DNA from: Marinobacterium mangrovicola
GTDB taxonomy: Bacteria > Pseudomonadota > Gammaproteobacteria > Pseudomonadales > Balneatricaceae
Assembly: GCF_004339595.1 (NCBI RefSeq)
Contig: NZ_SMFU01000007.1
Span: 434,001-498,000 of the forward strand
Direction: 5' to 3'
Length of the DNA stretch: 64,000 nucleotides
Below are positions 51,187-61,037 of this stretch, piece after piece; position 1 is the first letter of the stretch; every line of letters starts with the position of its first letter. The notes below the pieces were generated by a model. It ran no database searches, had not been told where the DNA came from, and worked only from the letters and a program-made list of their open reading frames with translations. The translations under genes and the position numbers were made by a program.

Positions 51187-52514
51187 CGCTGGATACGGCG
51201 CTTCAGTGCGTGACGCGAGATTCCGAGACGCTCTGCGGCCTGGCCTTTACGTCCACCGGTTTCACGCAGGGCTTCCAGAATCAGCTCCCGTTCGCGGGCT
51301 TCAACGGCGTCGGTGTAATCATCCACCGGCGGCTGCTCAGGCTCCACGGTGCCGAGATAGTCATCGGGCAGCAGGTGCGGCTGAATCTCCTCACCGGGGT
51401 AAAGGATCGTCATCCGCTCCACCAGGTTACGCAGCTCACGCACGTTGCCAGGCCAGTCATAGTGCTGCAGACGCTTGATGACCCCAGGGCTCCAGATCGG
51501 TTGGGCGCAGCCCTCCTGGGTCGCGAACAGCTCGCTGAAATACTTGATCAGCAGTTCCACATCCTCGCGGCGTTCGTGCAATGGCGGCGCCTGAATCGGC
51601 AGTACATTGAGGCGGAAGTAGAGGTCGGAGCGGAAGCTGCCGGCATCGACCTCGGCCTTGAGGTCACGGTTGGTGGCGGCGATCACCAGCACTTCGGCCT
51701 GGAGTTCACGACAGCCGCCGATGGGGCGGTAGCTGCGGTTTTCCAGAAAACTGAGCAGTTTGGCCTGCAGCGGTAGCGGCAGTTCACCAATCTCATCCAG
51801 GAACAGGGTGCCGCCGTCTGCCAAACCAATAAGGCCGGTGCGGCGCTGGTTGGCGCCGGTATAGGCGCCGCGTTCCGCACCGAACAGCTCGGCCTCGATC
51901 AGCTGCTCCGGCAGGGCGGCACAGTTGACCTCGATAAAGGGGCCATCCTTAAAGCGGATATCGTGCAGGCTACGGGCGATCAACGCCTTGCCGGTGCCCG
52001 AAGGACCGGTAATAAGTAGGGTTTTGGCGCTGCTGCCACCCACCTGTTCGATCATCTGGTGCAGCCGCTGCATCGGCTGGCTGTAGCCGACGAGCCTGCG
52101 GGTATGGCTCTGCTGACGGCGCAGAAAGGCGAGCTCGCGCGCCATGCGGGAGTGTTCGCTGGAGCGACGGATCTGCAGCACCAGCTCGTCCCAATCGAAT
52201 GGTTTGGTGAGGTAGTCGATGGCGCCATCCTTTACCGCTTTCACCGCGGCGCGGGTATCGCCGTGGGCGGAGATCATGATCACCGGCACTTCCGGATGGG
52301 CGGCTTTCAGTTGCGTCAGCACTTCCAGGCCGGAGATATCCGGCAGCCCCAGATCGAGCAGAATCACATCGGGCTGGGTGGTCTCGGCCATGGCGAGACC
52401 CTCGGCACCGGTATGGGCTCCGACCACGGTCATCTGCTCATCGTGCAAGGCAAAACGGATGCTGCGCACCAGGTTATGCTCGTCGTCGATCACCAGCACA
52501 CTGACAGTACTCAT
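51147..52514 (-). CDS. Sigma-54-dependent response regulator (NtrC family)
   Basis: Enhancer-binding protein of 455 aa with three domains: receiver (1-120; phospho-acceptor Asp in DVILLDLGLPDISG), AAA+ (about 145-380; Walker A GPSGTGKALIARS, the sigma-54 contact loop as GAYTGA, Walker B GGTLFLDEIGELP) and a Fis-type DNA-binding end (GRKGQAAERLGISRHALKRR). All parts needed to open sigma-54 promoters are present. It overlaps the kinase gene by 4 bp. The last codons lie in a 14-bp repeat. Probable target: the -24/-12 promoter at 49668 and palindromes at 49757 and 49790. Confidence 0.95.
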   Translation of the reverse strand: MSTVSVLVIDDEHNLVRSIRFALHDEQMTVVGAHTGAEGLAMAETTQPDVILLDLGLPDISGLEVLTQLKAAHPEVPVIMISAHGDTRAAVKAVKDGAIDYLTKPFDWDELVLQIRRSSEHSRMARELAFLRRQQSHTRRLVGYSQPMQRLHQMIEQVGGSSAKTLLITGPSGTGKALIARSLHDIRFKDGPFIEVNCAALPEQLIEAELFGAERGAYTGANQRRTGLIGLADGGTLFLDEIGELPLPLQAKLLSFLENRSYRPIGGCRELQAEVLVIAATNRDLKAEVDAGSFRSDLYFRLNVLPIQAPPLHERREDVELLIKYFSELFATQEGCAQPIWSPGVIKRLQHYDWPGNVRELRNLVERMTILYPGEEIQPHLLPDDYLGTVEPEQPPVDDYTDAVEARERELILEALRETGGRKGQAAERLGISRHALKRRIQRLGLEGPVLRDKP

Positions 52515-54364
52515 GCCTGGGGTTCCTTATTATTGGAGGTAAAGAGCTTTGGGGTAGAGTGCTTTGAGTTAGAAAACGTAGATGCAGAAAGCGTTGGGGT
52601 ATCTGCAGTCTTTATTTGTTCATTATCGCAGTGCGGGAACCTGAGGGTTACCCGTGTGCCGGCTGTTATCTCTTTGCTGCTATCGCTGTTTCCCGTGGCG
52701 GTTTCGATGCTCAGCTGAGCACCGTTGCGCACCGCCAGTGTCTGGCAGATCGCCAGCCCCAGCCCGGTGCCGGTCTCCTTGGTGGTGAAGAACGGCTCCG
52801 TGGCGCGGCTGAGTATCTCTTCGGGCATGCCGGGGCCGTTATCACTGACGTACAGCGCTGTGTCCTTGTCGCTCTGACTGGCGGAGTAGGTAATTCTGCC
52901 GCCGCCGCGCATCGCCTGCAGAGCGTTCAGGGTCAGGTTCATCAGGATCTGGCGCAGCTGACCGGTATCCGCATAAACGCTGAGACCTTCGGGGCAGTCG
53001 ATATCGATGAAAACATTCTGCCGCCGTGCCGAGGCGTTGACCAGCGCAGTCAGGCTGTCGAACAGTTCCGGCAGGGCTACCAACTCCCTCTGAGGGTCAC
53101 GGGGGCGGGCAAAGTTGAGCAGGTTGCCGATGACATCGTTCACCCGGTCGATCTCCTCATCAAGCATCAGCAGCATCTCCCGATGCTCCGGGTTTGGCTC
53201 GCGCCTTACCAGCGCCTGCAGCGTGGTATGCATGGTGGTCAGCGGGTTGCGGATATCGTGGGCAAGGCCGGCTGCCACCTGGCCGAGGGATGCCTGACGC
53301 TCGATCTCCAGTGTCGAGCGGATCACCTGTTTGAGCTGATGACGCATCCGCTCGATGGACTGGGTCAGGCGGCTCATCTCGTCGCTGGAAACCTGGGCGA
53401 TGGGACTTTCCAGATCGCCGGCAGCGACCTGTTCAACACTGTTTACCAGCGTATCGACCTGACGCTTGAGCCGACGGGAGATCGCCAGGTGAATGATCAG
53501 TAGCGCGGCAGCGGTGCCGATCACCAGCAGGATCAGCCAATAGCGCATCTGCGCGCTGGGTGGTTCTACCAGCTCCCGGTTCTGAACCAGCTGCAGGGTC
53601 CAGCCCGGCGCCATCTGGTAGCGGGAGATGATCTTCTGGGCGCTGTCCACCGGCTGACCGACGATATCGTAGGTGCGCCCGTCCGGTACGCTGATCAGTG
53701 GCTTGAATACGCCGCCGACCTGCAGCGTGCGCGGGATCGCCGTCAGCGTGTTGAAGCGCAGGATCAGCGCAATCGAGGGCGAATGCGTCTCCTGTTCCAA
53801 CGTGGATGTCTGTACGTCACCACGCATCAGCAGCGCCGGCGGGCGGCTCCAGCTGTGTGGTTCCGGACCGATCAGTTCCACATTGTCGAACTGGCTCACC
53901 GGCATATCGCGCATCCGGGTGTAGCGCTCTTTGTTGAGTGCATCTTCCGGGAAGGTCCAGACCAGGTTCTGTTGCGCATCGAAAAAGGCGATACCGTAGA
54001 GCGTCTGATGCTCCGCCTGCAGAGTCAGCAGATCGCGCAGTTCCCGCGGCAGATAGGCGGCACCGCCCGGGGTGAAAATGCGCGGATCGTCGAACTGATC
54101 CGCCAGGGTTGCCAGTTCATACTGGCGCTCTTTCAGATAAACGCTGAACTCGTTTTCTGTCGCGGCCATGCGGGTGGCAAGGCGCTCATCGGTGATGCGA
54201 GTGACCAGCTGGGAAAAGTACCCGTCATACAGCGCCGCGAACGAGAGCAGCGGCACCAGTGCGGCCACCAGTGACAGCCAGAGGTAACGCGTCGACATCC
54301 GGTAGGGATGCGGCGAAGCGCTGCTGTTATCGTTACCGGTTTCTGAGGACAAGTTGATGGTCAA
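52511..54364 (-). CDS. Sensor histidine kinase with periplasmic domain
   Basis: Membrane kinase of 617 aa. Two membrane helices (about 26-46 and 272-293) flank a periplasmic sensor domain of about 225 residues, dCache-like. A HAMP linker follows, then the phospho-accepting His in GLAHDIRNPLTTMH, and the ATPase domain with NLTLNALQAMRGGG (N box), VSDNGPGMPEEI (G1) and ETGTGLGLAICQTLA (G2). It phosphorylates the regulator encoded immediately downstream. A binding-protein gene in the same operon suggests sensing through a periplasmic ligand receptor. Confidence 0.95.
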   Translation of the reverse strand: MTINLSSETGNDNSSASPHPYRMSTRYLWLSLVAALVPLLSFAALYDGYFSQLVTRITDERLATRMAATENEFSVYLKERQYELATLADQFDDPRIFTPGGAAYLPRELRDLLTLQAEHQTLYGIAFFDAQQNLVWTFPEDALNKERYTRMRDMPVSQFDNVELIGPEPHSWSRPPALLMRGDVQTSTLEQETHSPSIALILRFNTLTAIPRTLQVGGVFKPLISVPDGRTYDIVGQPVDSAQKIISRYQMAPGWTLQLVQNRELVEPPSAQMRYWLILLVIGTAAALLIIHLAISRRLKRQVDTLVNSVEQVAAGDLESPIAQVSSDEMSRLTQSIERMRHQLKQVIRSTLEIERQASLGQVAAGLAHDIRNPLTTMHTTLQALVRREPNPEHREMLLMLDEEIDRVNDVIGNLLNFARPRDPQRELVALPELFDSLTALVNASARRQNVFIDIDCPEGLSVYADTGQLRQILMNLTLNALQAMRGGGRITYSASQSDKDTALYVSDNGPGMPEEILSRATEPFFTTKETGTGLGLAICQTLAVRNGAQLSIETATGNSDSSKEITAGTRVTLRFPHCDNEQIKTADTPTLSASTFSNSKHSTPKLFTSNNKEPQA

Positions 54365-54578
54365 AGGTGGTTTCCGGTTGAGTCAGTGGCGTGCGGGCCT
54401 GTTGAAACTGGCGCTATGGTCGGCTAAGCGCAGCTAAGACTCAAGGGCTTGGTACATTGGCTTGGCCCGAAGCTAGAGCAGCATGATCGATCTTCGGCTT
54501 GGCATCACTCGCGAAACCGATCAGTATCGCCTGATCCATTAATTAAGCAGTCCCACAAGCACAGGAAGCCAGAGTGTC

Positions 54579-55013
54579 ATGAAAAAACTGCTGATCGTTC
54601 TGCTGTTCGGTGCGCTGGCCTACGGTTATCTCGACCGCAACCCGGGGCTGTTTGAATCCTATACCCAACAAAGCAGCGCCGGCGATGATCAACTCACCCG
54701 CGCCTTCGAACAGCAGCTCAGCGACTACCAGGTTGAGGGCGAAGGTCGGGTGATCAAGGTGCTGCCGGATGATACCAAGGGCAGTCAGCATCAGCGCTTT
54801 ATTCTGCAGCTGGCAACGGGACAGACGATCCTGGTCGCGCACAATATCGATCTGGCGCCGCGCATCCCTGGCCTGAGGGAAGGGGACCAGGTCAGGTTCT
54901 ACGGCGAGTACGAATGGAACGATAAGGGCGGGGTAGTGCACTGGACCCATCATGACCCGGGCGGACGTCATGTCGGTGGCTGGCTCAGGCATGAGGGTGT
55001 TACTTACGAGTAA
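54579..55013 (+). CDS. DUF3465 domain protein
   Basis: Exported or membrane-anchored protein of 144 aa. An N-terminal hydrophobic stretch (KLLIVLLFGALAYGYL) is followed by a compact beta-rich domain with GEGRVIKVLPDDTKGSQHQRF, QTILVAHNIDLAPRIP and WTHHDPGGRHVGGWLRHEG, characteristic of DUF3465. The family's role is unknown; the fold resembles small OB-like barrels. It is divergent from the kinase gene. Confidence 0.9.
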   Translation: MKKLLIVLLFGALAYGYLDRNPGLFESYTQQSSAGDDQLTRAFEQQLSDYQVEGEGRVIKVLPDDTKGSQHQRFILQLATGQTILVAHNIDLAPRIPGLREGDQVRFYGEYEWNDKGGVVHWTHHDPGGRHVGGWLRHEGVTYE

Positions 55014-55140
55014 CAGCTTTGACCGTTTTTCACATTGTTAACTCTCCCATGTGCAGCTTGATGAAACCTGAGTTCTGTAAAGCTGTCACAGCGGACAACA
55101 GCAAAGAAATCTGTTTCATCCGCGAGAAAAGGAGAGCCAC

Positions 55141-55413
55141 ATGAAGACTCGTCATCTAACGATTGCCACTGCATCGGTCGCAGCATCTCTGTTTGGTGTT
55201 TCGGCGGCGGTAGCCAGCGAGAAGCCGCCTGCGGATTCGCTGCCCCTGGCAGAGATCGTGACTACTATTGAGTCTCAGGGTTATGCACCGATCACCGAGA
55301 TCTCCATGGACGATGGTGTCTGGGAAGTTGAAGCCTATAAGAACAATGAGCAGCGGGAGCTGCGGGTCGATCCGATGAACGGCAACGTGCTGTCGGATCG
55401 TCGCGACGACTGA
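55141..55413 (+). CDS. Periplasmic PepSY-domain protein
   Basis: A 90-aa exported protein. A signal peptide ends near AVA-SEK, and the rest is one PepSY domain (LAEIVTTIESQGYAPITEIS, WEVEAYKNNEQRELRVDP). Such proteins are common beside two-component systems and may inhibit proteases or bind metal. The RBS AAGGAGAG precedes the ATG. A hairpin follows. Confidence 0.9.
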   Translation: MKTRHLTIATASVAASLFGVSAAVASEKPPADSLPLAEIVTTIESQGYAPITEISMDDGVWEVEAYKNNEQRELRVDPMNGNVLSDRRDD

Positions 55414-55458
55414 TCAGCGCAGCTACTGACAGCCGAGACTGAGCTTTTAGCTTGGAAG

Positions 55459-55515
55459 CAGGGCCGTGGGCCGTGTCCGCCGACAGGAGGGGGATGCAGC
55501 CTGCGGCCCTGTTTC
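55459..55515 (+). terminator. Possible terminator after the PepSY gene
   Basis: CAGGGCCG (55459-55466) pairs with CGGCCCTG (55504-55511), followed by TTTCGTT. The loop is long. Confidence 0.5.
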
Positions 55516-55747
55516 GTTCTACCCTTACAGCAGCGCAGTATGTGTTTGGCTTTTTTAGTCGCCCTAAATCCTTCATAAATGAATGATATGAGTGTGTTTT
55601 TTCAGATTGTTTTCGGAACCCTCGGGCGAGGGCGTTACTGGTGTGAAAACATTGATGGAAAACTATGTTCGTGGCTGCAGTTCCCGGATAGACTGCGCGA
55701 CATTCTGACCCGGCAGCCGGGTGATATTCTTAGCAGGATTACTAAGC

Positions 55748-57157
55748 GTGAAAGCAATTATCGGTAGTGAAGAGTGGTGTTCCTTTTCCGAGCTGGGTCT
55801 GCCGGCGATCAAGGCGCGTATCGACTCGGGTGCGAAAACCTCTTCTATCCATGCGTTCAACATTCAGACCTTCCGTCGTAACGGTGAGCTCTGGGTCAGT
55901 TTTGAGGTGCACCCGCTGCAGAACAACCGTCGTACCTCCATCCGCTGTGAACGGCAGGTAGTCGACAAGCGTTCGGTGAAAAGCTCCAGCGGTATCTCCG
56001 AAACCCGGTACGTGATCTCCGTGCCTATGGAACTTGGCGAAGAGCGCTGGGAGATCGAGCTGACGCTGGCCAACCGCGATTCCATGGGTTATCGCATGCT
56101 GCTGGGCCGCGAGGCGATGACCGGTCGTTTCCTGATCGATCCGGCGAACAGCTTCTGTATGGGCGAGCGCAGCAGCGATGAGCTGCAAAAGCTTTATGCC
56201 CGTGGTGACACGGTACGCAGCGGTCTGAAGATTGCGCTGATGGCCAGCAATCCTGATCTCTACAGCAACCAGCGGATTCTGGAAGCCGGTGAAGAACGCG
56301 GCCACGAGATGGTCTTCCTCGACATCAAACAGTGCTACATGAAGCTGGATGCCAAAAATCCGGAAGCGCACTACCGTGGTGGCAAGGTGTTGCAGGATCT
56401 GGATGCGGTGGTGACACGCATTCGCCCCAGCGTCACCTTCTACGGCTGTGCGCTGGCGCGTCAGTTCGAAAGCATGGGCGTACTGACTACCAATACTTCG
56501 GATTCGGTGATCAAAAGCCGCGATAAGCTGTTCTCGCTGCAGTTGATGCTGAAAAGCGGTATCAATATTCCGACGACCGGTTTTGCCAATTCTCCAATGG
56601 ACACCAACGACCTGATCGAAATGGTGGGTGGTGCGCCGCTGATCGTGAAGCTGCTGGAAGGTACCCAGGGTCGTGGTGTGGTCCTGGCGGAAACTAAGAA
56701 GGCCGCAGAAAGTGTGATCAACGCCTTTAAGGCGCTGCGTGCCAATCTGCTGGTGCAGGAGTTCATCAAGGAGGCCGACGGCAAGGATATCCGCTGCTTC
56801 GTGATCGATGGCAAGGTGGTCGCTTCTATCCAGCGGACTGCCGCACCCGGTGAATTCCGCGCCAATATCCATCAGGGCGGTACCGCGAGCATCGTTAAGA
56901 TCACCCCGGAAGAGCGCAAGCTTTCCATTACCGCTGCCAAGGCGCTGGGGCTGGATATCGCCGGCGTGGATATCATCCGTTCGAAGAACGGCCCTCTGCT
57001 GCTGGAGGTAAACTCTTCACCGGGCCTGGAAGGGATCGAAGCCGCTACCGCGAAGGATATCGCCGGCATGATGATCGCCTCCATCGAGAAAAAACTGGGC
57101 TGGAAAAAGGTGCTGGGTACGCCGGCGGACGCGGATCCGGCCGATACCGAGAGCTAG
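55748..57157 (+). CDS. Fused aspartyl-protease-like (RimB-type) and RimK-type ATP-grasp ligase
   Basis: A 469-aa two-domain protein. Residues about 1-145 form the ATP-dependent zinc protease/RimB-like domain with the retropepsin signature [14 protein letters not shown]. Residues about 160-455 form the RimK-type ATP-grasp ligase ([70 protein letters not shown]). RimK adds glutamates to ribosomal protein S6, and RimB-like proteases trim them, so making and removing tails may be joined in one chain. GTG 55748 is the likely start; a GTG nine codons earlier has less support. Confidence 0.9.
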   Translation: MKAIIGSEEWCSFSELGLPAIKARIDSGAKTSSIHAFNIQTFRRNGELWVSFEVHPLQNNRRTSIRCERQVVDKRSVKSSSGISETRYVISVPMELGEERWEIELTLANRDSMGYRMLLGREAMTGRFLIDPANSFCMGERSSDELQKLYARGDTVRSGLKIALMASNPDLYSNQRILEAGEERGHEMVFLDIKQCYMKLDAKNPEAHYRGGKVLQDLDAVVTRIRPSVTFYGCALARQFESMGVLTTNTSDSVIKSRDKLFSLQLMLKSGINIPTTGFANSPMDTNDLIEMVGGAPLIVKLLEGTQGRGVVLAETKKAAESVINAFKALRANLLVQEFIKEADGKDIRCFVIDGKVVASIQRTAAPGEFRANIHQGGTASIVKITPEERKLSITAAKALGLDIAGVDIIRSKNGPLLLEVNSSPGLEGIEAATAKDIAGMMIASIEKKLGWKKVLGTPADADPADTES

Positions 57158-57205
57158 CTTTCGGTGCTACCGAAGGCATCGTAGGGTTTAAGTCACCCAG
57201 ATATC

Positions 57206-57229
57206 AAGCAGCCGCAAGGCTGCTTTTTT
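57206..57229 (+). terminator. Terminator after the RimK fusion gene
   Basis: AAGCAGCC-GCAA-GGCTGCTT with a T run, 48 bp after the stop. Confidence 0.9.
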
Positions 57230-57403
57230 GTGTGCAAAGTTCAGTAGAGCGGGTCGGCAAACCGCTTTTGCGTCTAAGTGATCGTCAGCTGCACAAATCT
57301 ATCACGGGTGCCCAGGGTAAGTTTTCGATTAATGGCCTATGCTCAGCATTAGAATTTGCTTATAAATAGATACTAAATTCTTCTCTACAGGCTGAGCAGT
57401 TAG

Positions 57404-58964
57404 ATGGCCTCATACCGTTCCCGACTTGAGTGGCTGACGCTACTCTTCAGCTTGGTTGTGCTGGGCAGCTACTTGTCGTGGTCGGTTGTTGAGCGAAGGT
57501 TTGATGTTCAAGCGCAAGAGTACGAGCGCTTAACGGCCCAGACGCAGATCGTCGATAATTACCTGAATGATCAGTTGGCGGCGATCAGTCGAGTGCTCGA
57601 TATCATTCGCTACAGCGTTCCGGCCTGGCGTTCAGCCAACGATGGGATGGCTCATGCCAATCATGATCTGGAAGACTATCTAAACGCACTGATCGATGTG
57701 AACAACCTTTCTGTTTTCGATCGTGATGGCACCGTGATCGCATCCACCAAGCCTGAATTGCGGCATAAGAACTACCGGCAACGTGCCTATTTTCAAGCGA
57801 CCCTTAGCGGTGAGAATCCAGATACTCTGCATATCAGCGAACCGGTCCTGGCTGTCACTGGCGTTTATGTGTTTCTGATCACCAAGCAAATTGTCGATGA
57901 GAACGGCGAGTTTGACGGGGTGGTTCTGGCGTCCGTGGATCCGCTTCATTTTCGTACAACGCTGCAATCAGTCAATTATGCGAGTGATATGTGGTCCGCG
58001 TTGGCGCATTCGAAAGGGAAACAGTTGATCATGATTCCCGAGCAAACGGGTCAGCGCGGCAAAAATCTGGCTCAGCCGGGTTCATTTTTTACACGCCATA
58101 TTGAGAGCGGCCGTGATTTAAATGTTCTGATGGGCAAAGTTTATGCCACGGGTGAGGAGCGGGTGATGGCGCTGCGCACGATCCGCCCGGCAGGCCTCAA
58201 TCTCGATCATCCCCTGATTCTGGCGGTTGGCCGCGACCTGGATGCCGTCTATGCGGGCTGGCGCGGCTTCGCGATTTCCCGGCTTCTGTTTTTCATACTG
58301 ATTGCGGGGGTGTCCTGCTTTCTGATGCACCGTTTACAGCGCACTCAGCGGCAGACATTCGAAGCGCAGAAAGCCAGTGCAGCGTTGATTCAGCAACAGA
58401 ATCAGCAATTGAATACCTTGAATGAAGAATTGAGAAGCCTGGCGCTGCATGACTCATTGACCGGGGTTGCCAACCGCCGCAGCTTTGATGAACGCTTCGA
58501 TCTGGAATGGCGCAGGTACCGTCGCGACGCTATACCGCTCGCAGTCGTCATGATCGATATCGACTATTTCAAGGCATTTAACGATCACTATGGCCACGTG
58601 CTGGGAGATCAGTGCTTGCAATCCGTGGCTCAACAACTGCAGCAATACTCCGCCCGAGGCTCGGATTTTATAGCGCGTTTTGGGGGGGGAAGAGTTTACC
58701 TGCCTGCTTTCGAATACGGACTTTGAGGTAGCAAGGCAACATGCTGAGTCGCTCAGGCTGGCCATCGAAAGGCTGACGCTGCCGCACGAATGCTCTGAAA
58801 TTTCGCATTACGTAACGATCAGTGTGGGCTTTGCCGTATGCATACCCGATGATGAGACCACCTCTGCGGATCTGCTGATGAAAGCCGATGAGTGTCTCTA
58901 TGCGGCCAAGGCCAAAGGGCGCAACAGGGTCTTTGGTGTCAGTTTCGGGAAGGGGCTGTCTTGA
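57404..58964 (+). pseudogene. Membrane diguanylate cyclase with a +1 frameshift in the GGEEF motif
   Basis: Cyclic-di-GMP synthase gene. Frame 1 (57404-58726) encodes a membrane helix (LEWLTLLFSLVVLGSYLSW), a dCache-type sensor domain, a second helix near residue 290, and the start of GGDEF (LTGVANRRSFDERF, VMIDIDYFKAFNDHYGH, DFIARFGG). A run of eight Gs (58682-58689) then shifts the frame to an early stop. Frame 3 continues at once with EEFTCLLSNTDFEVARQHAE and the normal tail ISVGFAVCIPDDE and KADECLYAAKAKGRN to 58964. With seven Gs the motif would read GGEEF and the protein would be intact, about 520 aa. Confidence 0.88.
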
Positions 58965-59021
58965 TCCTGATTCGCCAATTTTTAACCCGGTATTAGATGC
59001 GGCAATCTCAGGGTGGCTATC

Positions 59022-59056
59022 GCTGCTCGATAGCCCGATCGAGTATATCGAGCAGC
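59022..59056. repeat. 11-bp inverted repeat between convergent genes
   Basis: GCTGCTCGATA (59022-59032) / TATCGAGCAGC (59046-59056), perfect. It may terminate both the cyclase and the oppositely oriented lyase-family gene, although no T run follows on either side. Confidence 0.6.
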
Positions 59057-59108
59057 AATAAACAAGTTGCCGGGTGCCGGGTAAAACCTACAGCGTATCG
59101 GGCGATAT

Positions 59109-59957
59109 TTATTCGGATATATTCAGGTATTTTTTGATGGCACTGTCGAATCCTTCCTGTTCGGTGTATTTCCCGATCAGCGCTTTGTAGTTCAGCTCAT
59201 CCGGTGACACAGTGCCGCCTGCAAGCATCGATAACGCCTGGTAAGTCGCAACGATCGAGGCTTCAAAGGGGGTATGACCGCTCAACAGCAGCTTCACATT
59301 GCATCGCTCATAGATTTCGTCGGTCAGAGTGTTGGGTTTGCCGTAGGTGATCAGCATTTTGGGCTTGTTGCTGGCGTCAGAGATGGCTTCCAGCTGGTCC
59401 TGATCCGTAACACCAGCCAGGCAGATGCCATCAACACCGGTTTCAGCATACTGGTGAACTCGTTCAGCCACTGCACCGATCTCTTCACCCGCTACTACCT
59501 GGGTTCGGGCAAGAATGCCGAAGCTTTCAGAGCTTCTCGCATCCAGAGCCGCGGCCAACTTATCAACCTGCTCTTTCGGTGAGATCAGCTGGGTTTTCAT
59601 CTGCCCATAGGAGATCGGCAGCTTGGTATCTTCCAGGGTGACTGCTTTCGCACCTGCCATTTCCAGCTCTACCACCGTTCGCATCGTGTTGAGCGCGTTG
59701 CCGTAGCCCGCATCTCCATCAACGATGATGTTTAAGCTCGATGACTGGCTGGTTCGTTTGACGAGGTCACAGAGCTCGGTGGAGGTGAGTAGCATCAGGT
59801 CAGGTGTGCCCAGCATGCTCAGTGAGGCGACGGATCCACCCACCATCCCATAGTTAAATCCCAAATCCACGGCCATCCTGGCAGCGATAGGACAGTGCAC
59901 AGACGCTAAAACTTCGTACCCTTTTGCATCATTAATGGAGTCAAGGAATGTTGTCAT
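59109..59957 (-). CDS. Isocitrate lyase/PEP mutase family protein (oxaloacetate decarboxylase-like)
   Basis: A 282-aa (beta/alpha)8 enzyme of the ICL/PEPM superfamily. GYEVLASVHCPIAARMAVDL begins the barrel, the metal-binding Asp is in IIVDGDAGYGNALN, and the Glu in AVTLEDTKLPISYG. The pattern resembles PA4872 of Pseudomonas, an oxaloacetate decarboxylase, where methylisocitrate lyases would have a KKCGH Cys that is absent here. ATG 59957 with AGGG upstream is preferred over a longer frame from 60017. Neighbours give no clue to the pathway. Confidence 0.88.
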   Translation of the reverse strand: MTTFLDSINDAKGYEVLASVHCPIAARMAVDLGFNYGMVGGSVASLSMLGTPDLMLLTSTELCDLVKRTSQSSSLNIIVDGDAGYGNALNTMRTVVELEMAGAKAVTLEDTKLPISYGQMKTQLISPKEQVDKLAAALDARSSESFGILARTQVVAGEEIGAVAERVHQYAETGVDGICLAGVTDQDQLEAISDASNKPKMLITYGKPNTLTDEIYERCNVKLLLSGHTPFEASIVATYQALSMLAGGTVSPDELNYKALIGKYTEQEGFDSAIKKYLNISE

Positions 59958-60168
59958 GGGAAACCCTACTGCTGAATTGGTTAAGGAGCGATCACGGTGA
60001 ATAGCTCTAAAAAGCATAGGCTAATTGCTGTTTCTGACATCGGAATGAACAGAATTGCCAGGGTAATCTGCTAGAGCGTTCGGTGTTGCTCCGAATTTGT
60101 GCGGCTTTGGGTCGATGCGGAGTGCTTCAACCTGTAATCTTGGTTGTCAGCTTATCTATGGAAGTACC

Positions 60169-60612
60169 ATGCCAACCCCCGTTATTCAGGAAGAAGTCAC
60201 CGGCTGCGGCATCGCCTCTGTCGCCAATATTGTTGGTCAAAGCTATGCCGATATGAAGGCGCTGGCCAACCGTCTGGGGATCTATGCGACGGACAAGGCC
60301 CTCTGGTCTGATACCCAGTATGTGCGGCGCCTGTTGGCACAATTCGGGGTAAAAGCCTCCGCGGAGGAGATTGCGTTCAGTTCATGGCAGGAACTGCCGG
60401 ATCTCGCGCTACTAGCGATCAAGCATCATGTGGAAGAGGGCAGAAATTTCTGGCACTGGGTGGTGTTCACACGGGAAGAGGGCCAGCCCCTGGTACTGGA
60501 TTCTGCCAGCTATCTGCCTTCAAACATCCGCAGAGACTTCGACGAGATGCAGCCTGAATGGTATATCGAGGTGCTTTGTGACGAACTGCCTGATCCTGTC
60601 TATCAATCTTAA
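60169..60612 (+). CDS. C39-like cysteine peptidase family protein
   Basis: A 147-aa protein with a papain-like peptidase core. The Cys is in VTGCGIASVANIVGQ, the His in FWHWVVFTR and the Asp in LVLDSASYLP, in the order and spacing of C39-type peptidases. No export signal or ABC partner is present, so it acts in the cytoplasm. GGAAG lies 5 nt before ATG 60169; a frame from 60097 adds unconserved residues. Target unknown. Confidence 0.8.
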   Translation: MPTPVIQEEVTGCGIASVANIVGQSYADMKALANRLGIYATDKALWSDTQYVRRLLAQFGVKASAEEIAFSSWQELPDLALLAIKHHVEEGRNFWHWVVFTREEGQPLVLDSASYLPSNIRRDFDEMQPEWYIEVLCDELPDPVYQS

Positions 60613-61037
60613 TAGGGGGCTTTTTGACCGGGCTCTCCGAGACAGGTTTGTTCAAAGGTTTATACGCATTTGAGGTGCAACGCTCCTGAGATCATCTGCT
60701 CCGGTTGATCGAGATCGATTTATCGGAAGCGCGCAGATGTTTTGAGCAGAGTCCGTTAGGGTCGGAGATCGCCTGTTTCCCGGCATCGTTCAGGTGCTCT
60801 GGAAAATAGTTGATCCACAAACGGGGTAGCGCTGATTTCTGGTTGTTTGCTCTGCATGGCTTCTGCAGCGGCATTGCCGCGCTGCGCGGCCCCTAACTAT
60901 CGGAGTTGTAACGGAAACCCTGCGTTGCATTCTTTAGGCCGAATTTGTGAGGGTCGGATACGCTGTTCGGGTTGGTCCAGTTCTCAGGATGCAGTAAATT
61001 AGCGCTTTCATATAAAGCGTTTTGAAGGGTTGCCTCC
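60613..61037. other. Intergenic stretch, no supported gene
   Basis: A 425-bp gap before lpxO. Short frames exist on both strands (for example 60692-60874 on the minus strand) but show no ribosome binding site or recognisable sequence. It should hold the lpxO promoter. Confidence 0.5.

Noticed and set aside
55579..55767. 62-codon frame just before the RimK fusion gene
   Set aside because: Overlaps the RimK start in another frame and has no upstream ribosome binding site; no recognisable family.
60692..60874. 60-codon minus-strand frame before lpxO
   Set aside because: No supporting signals; most likely chance.
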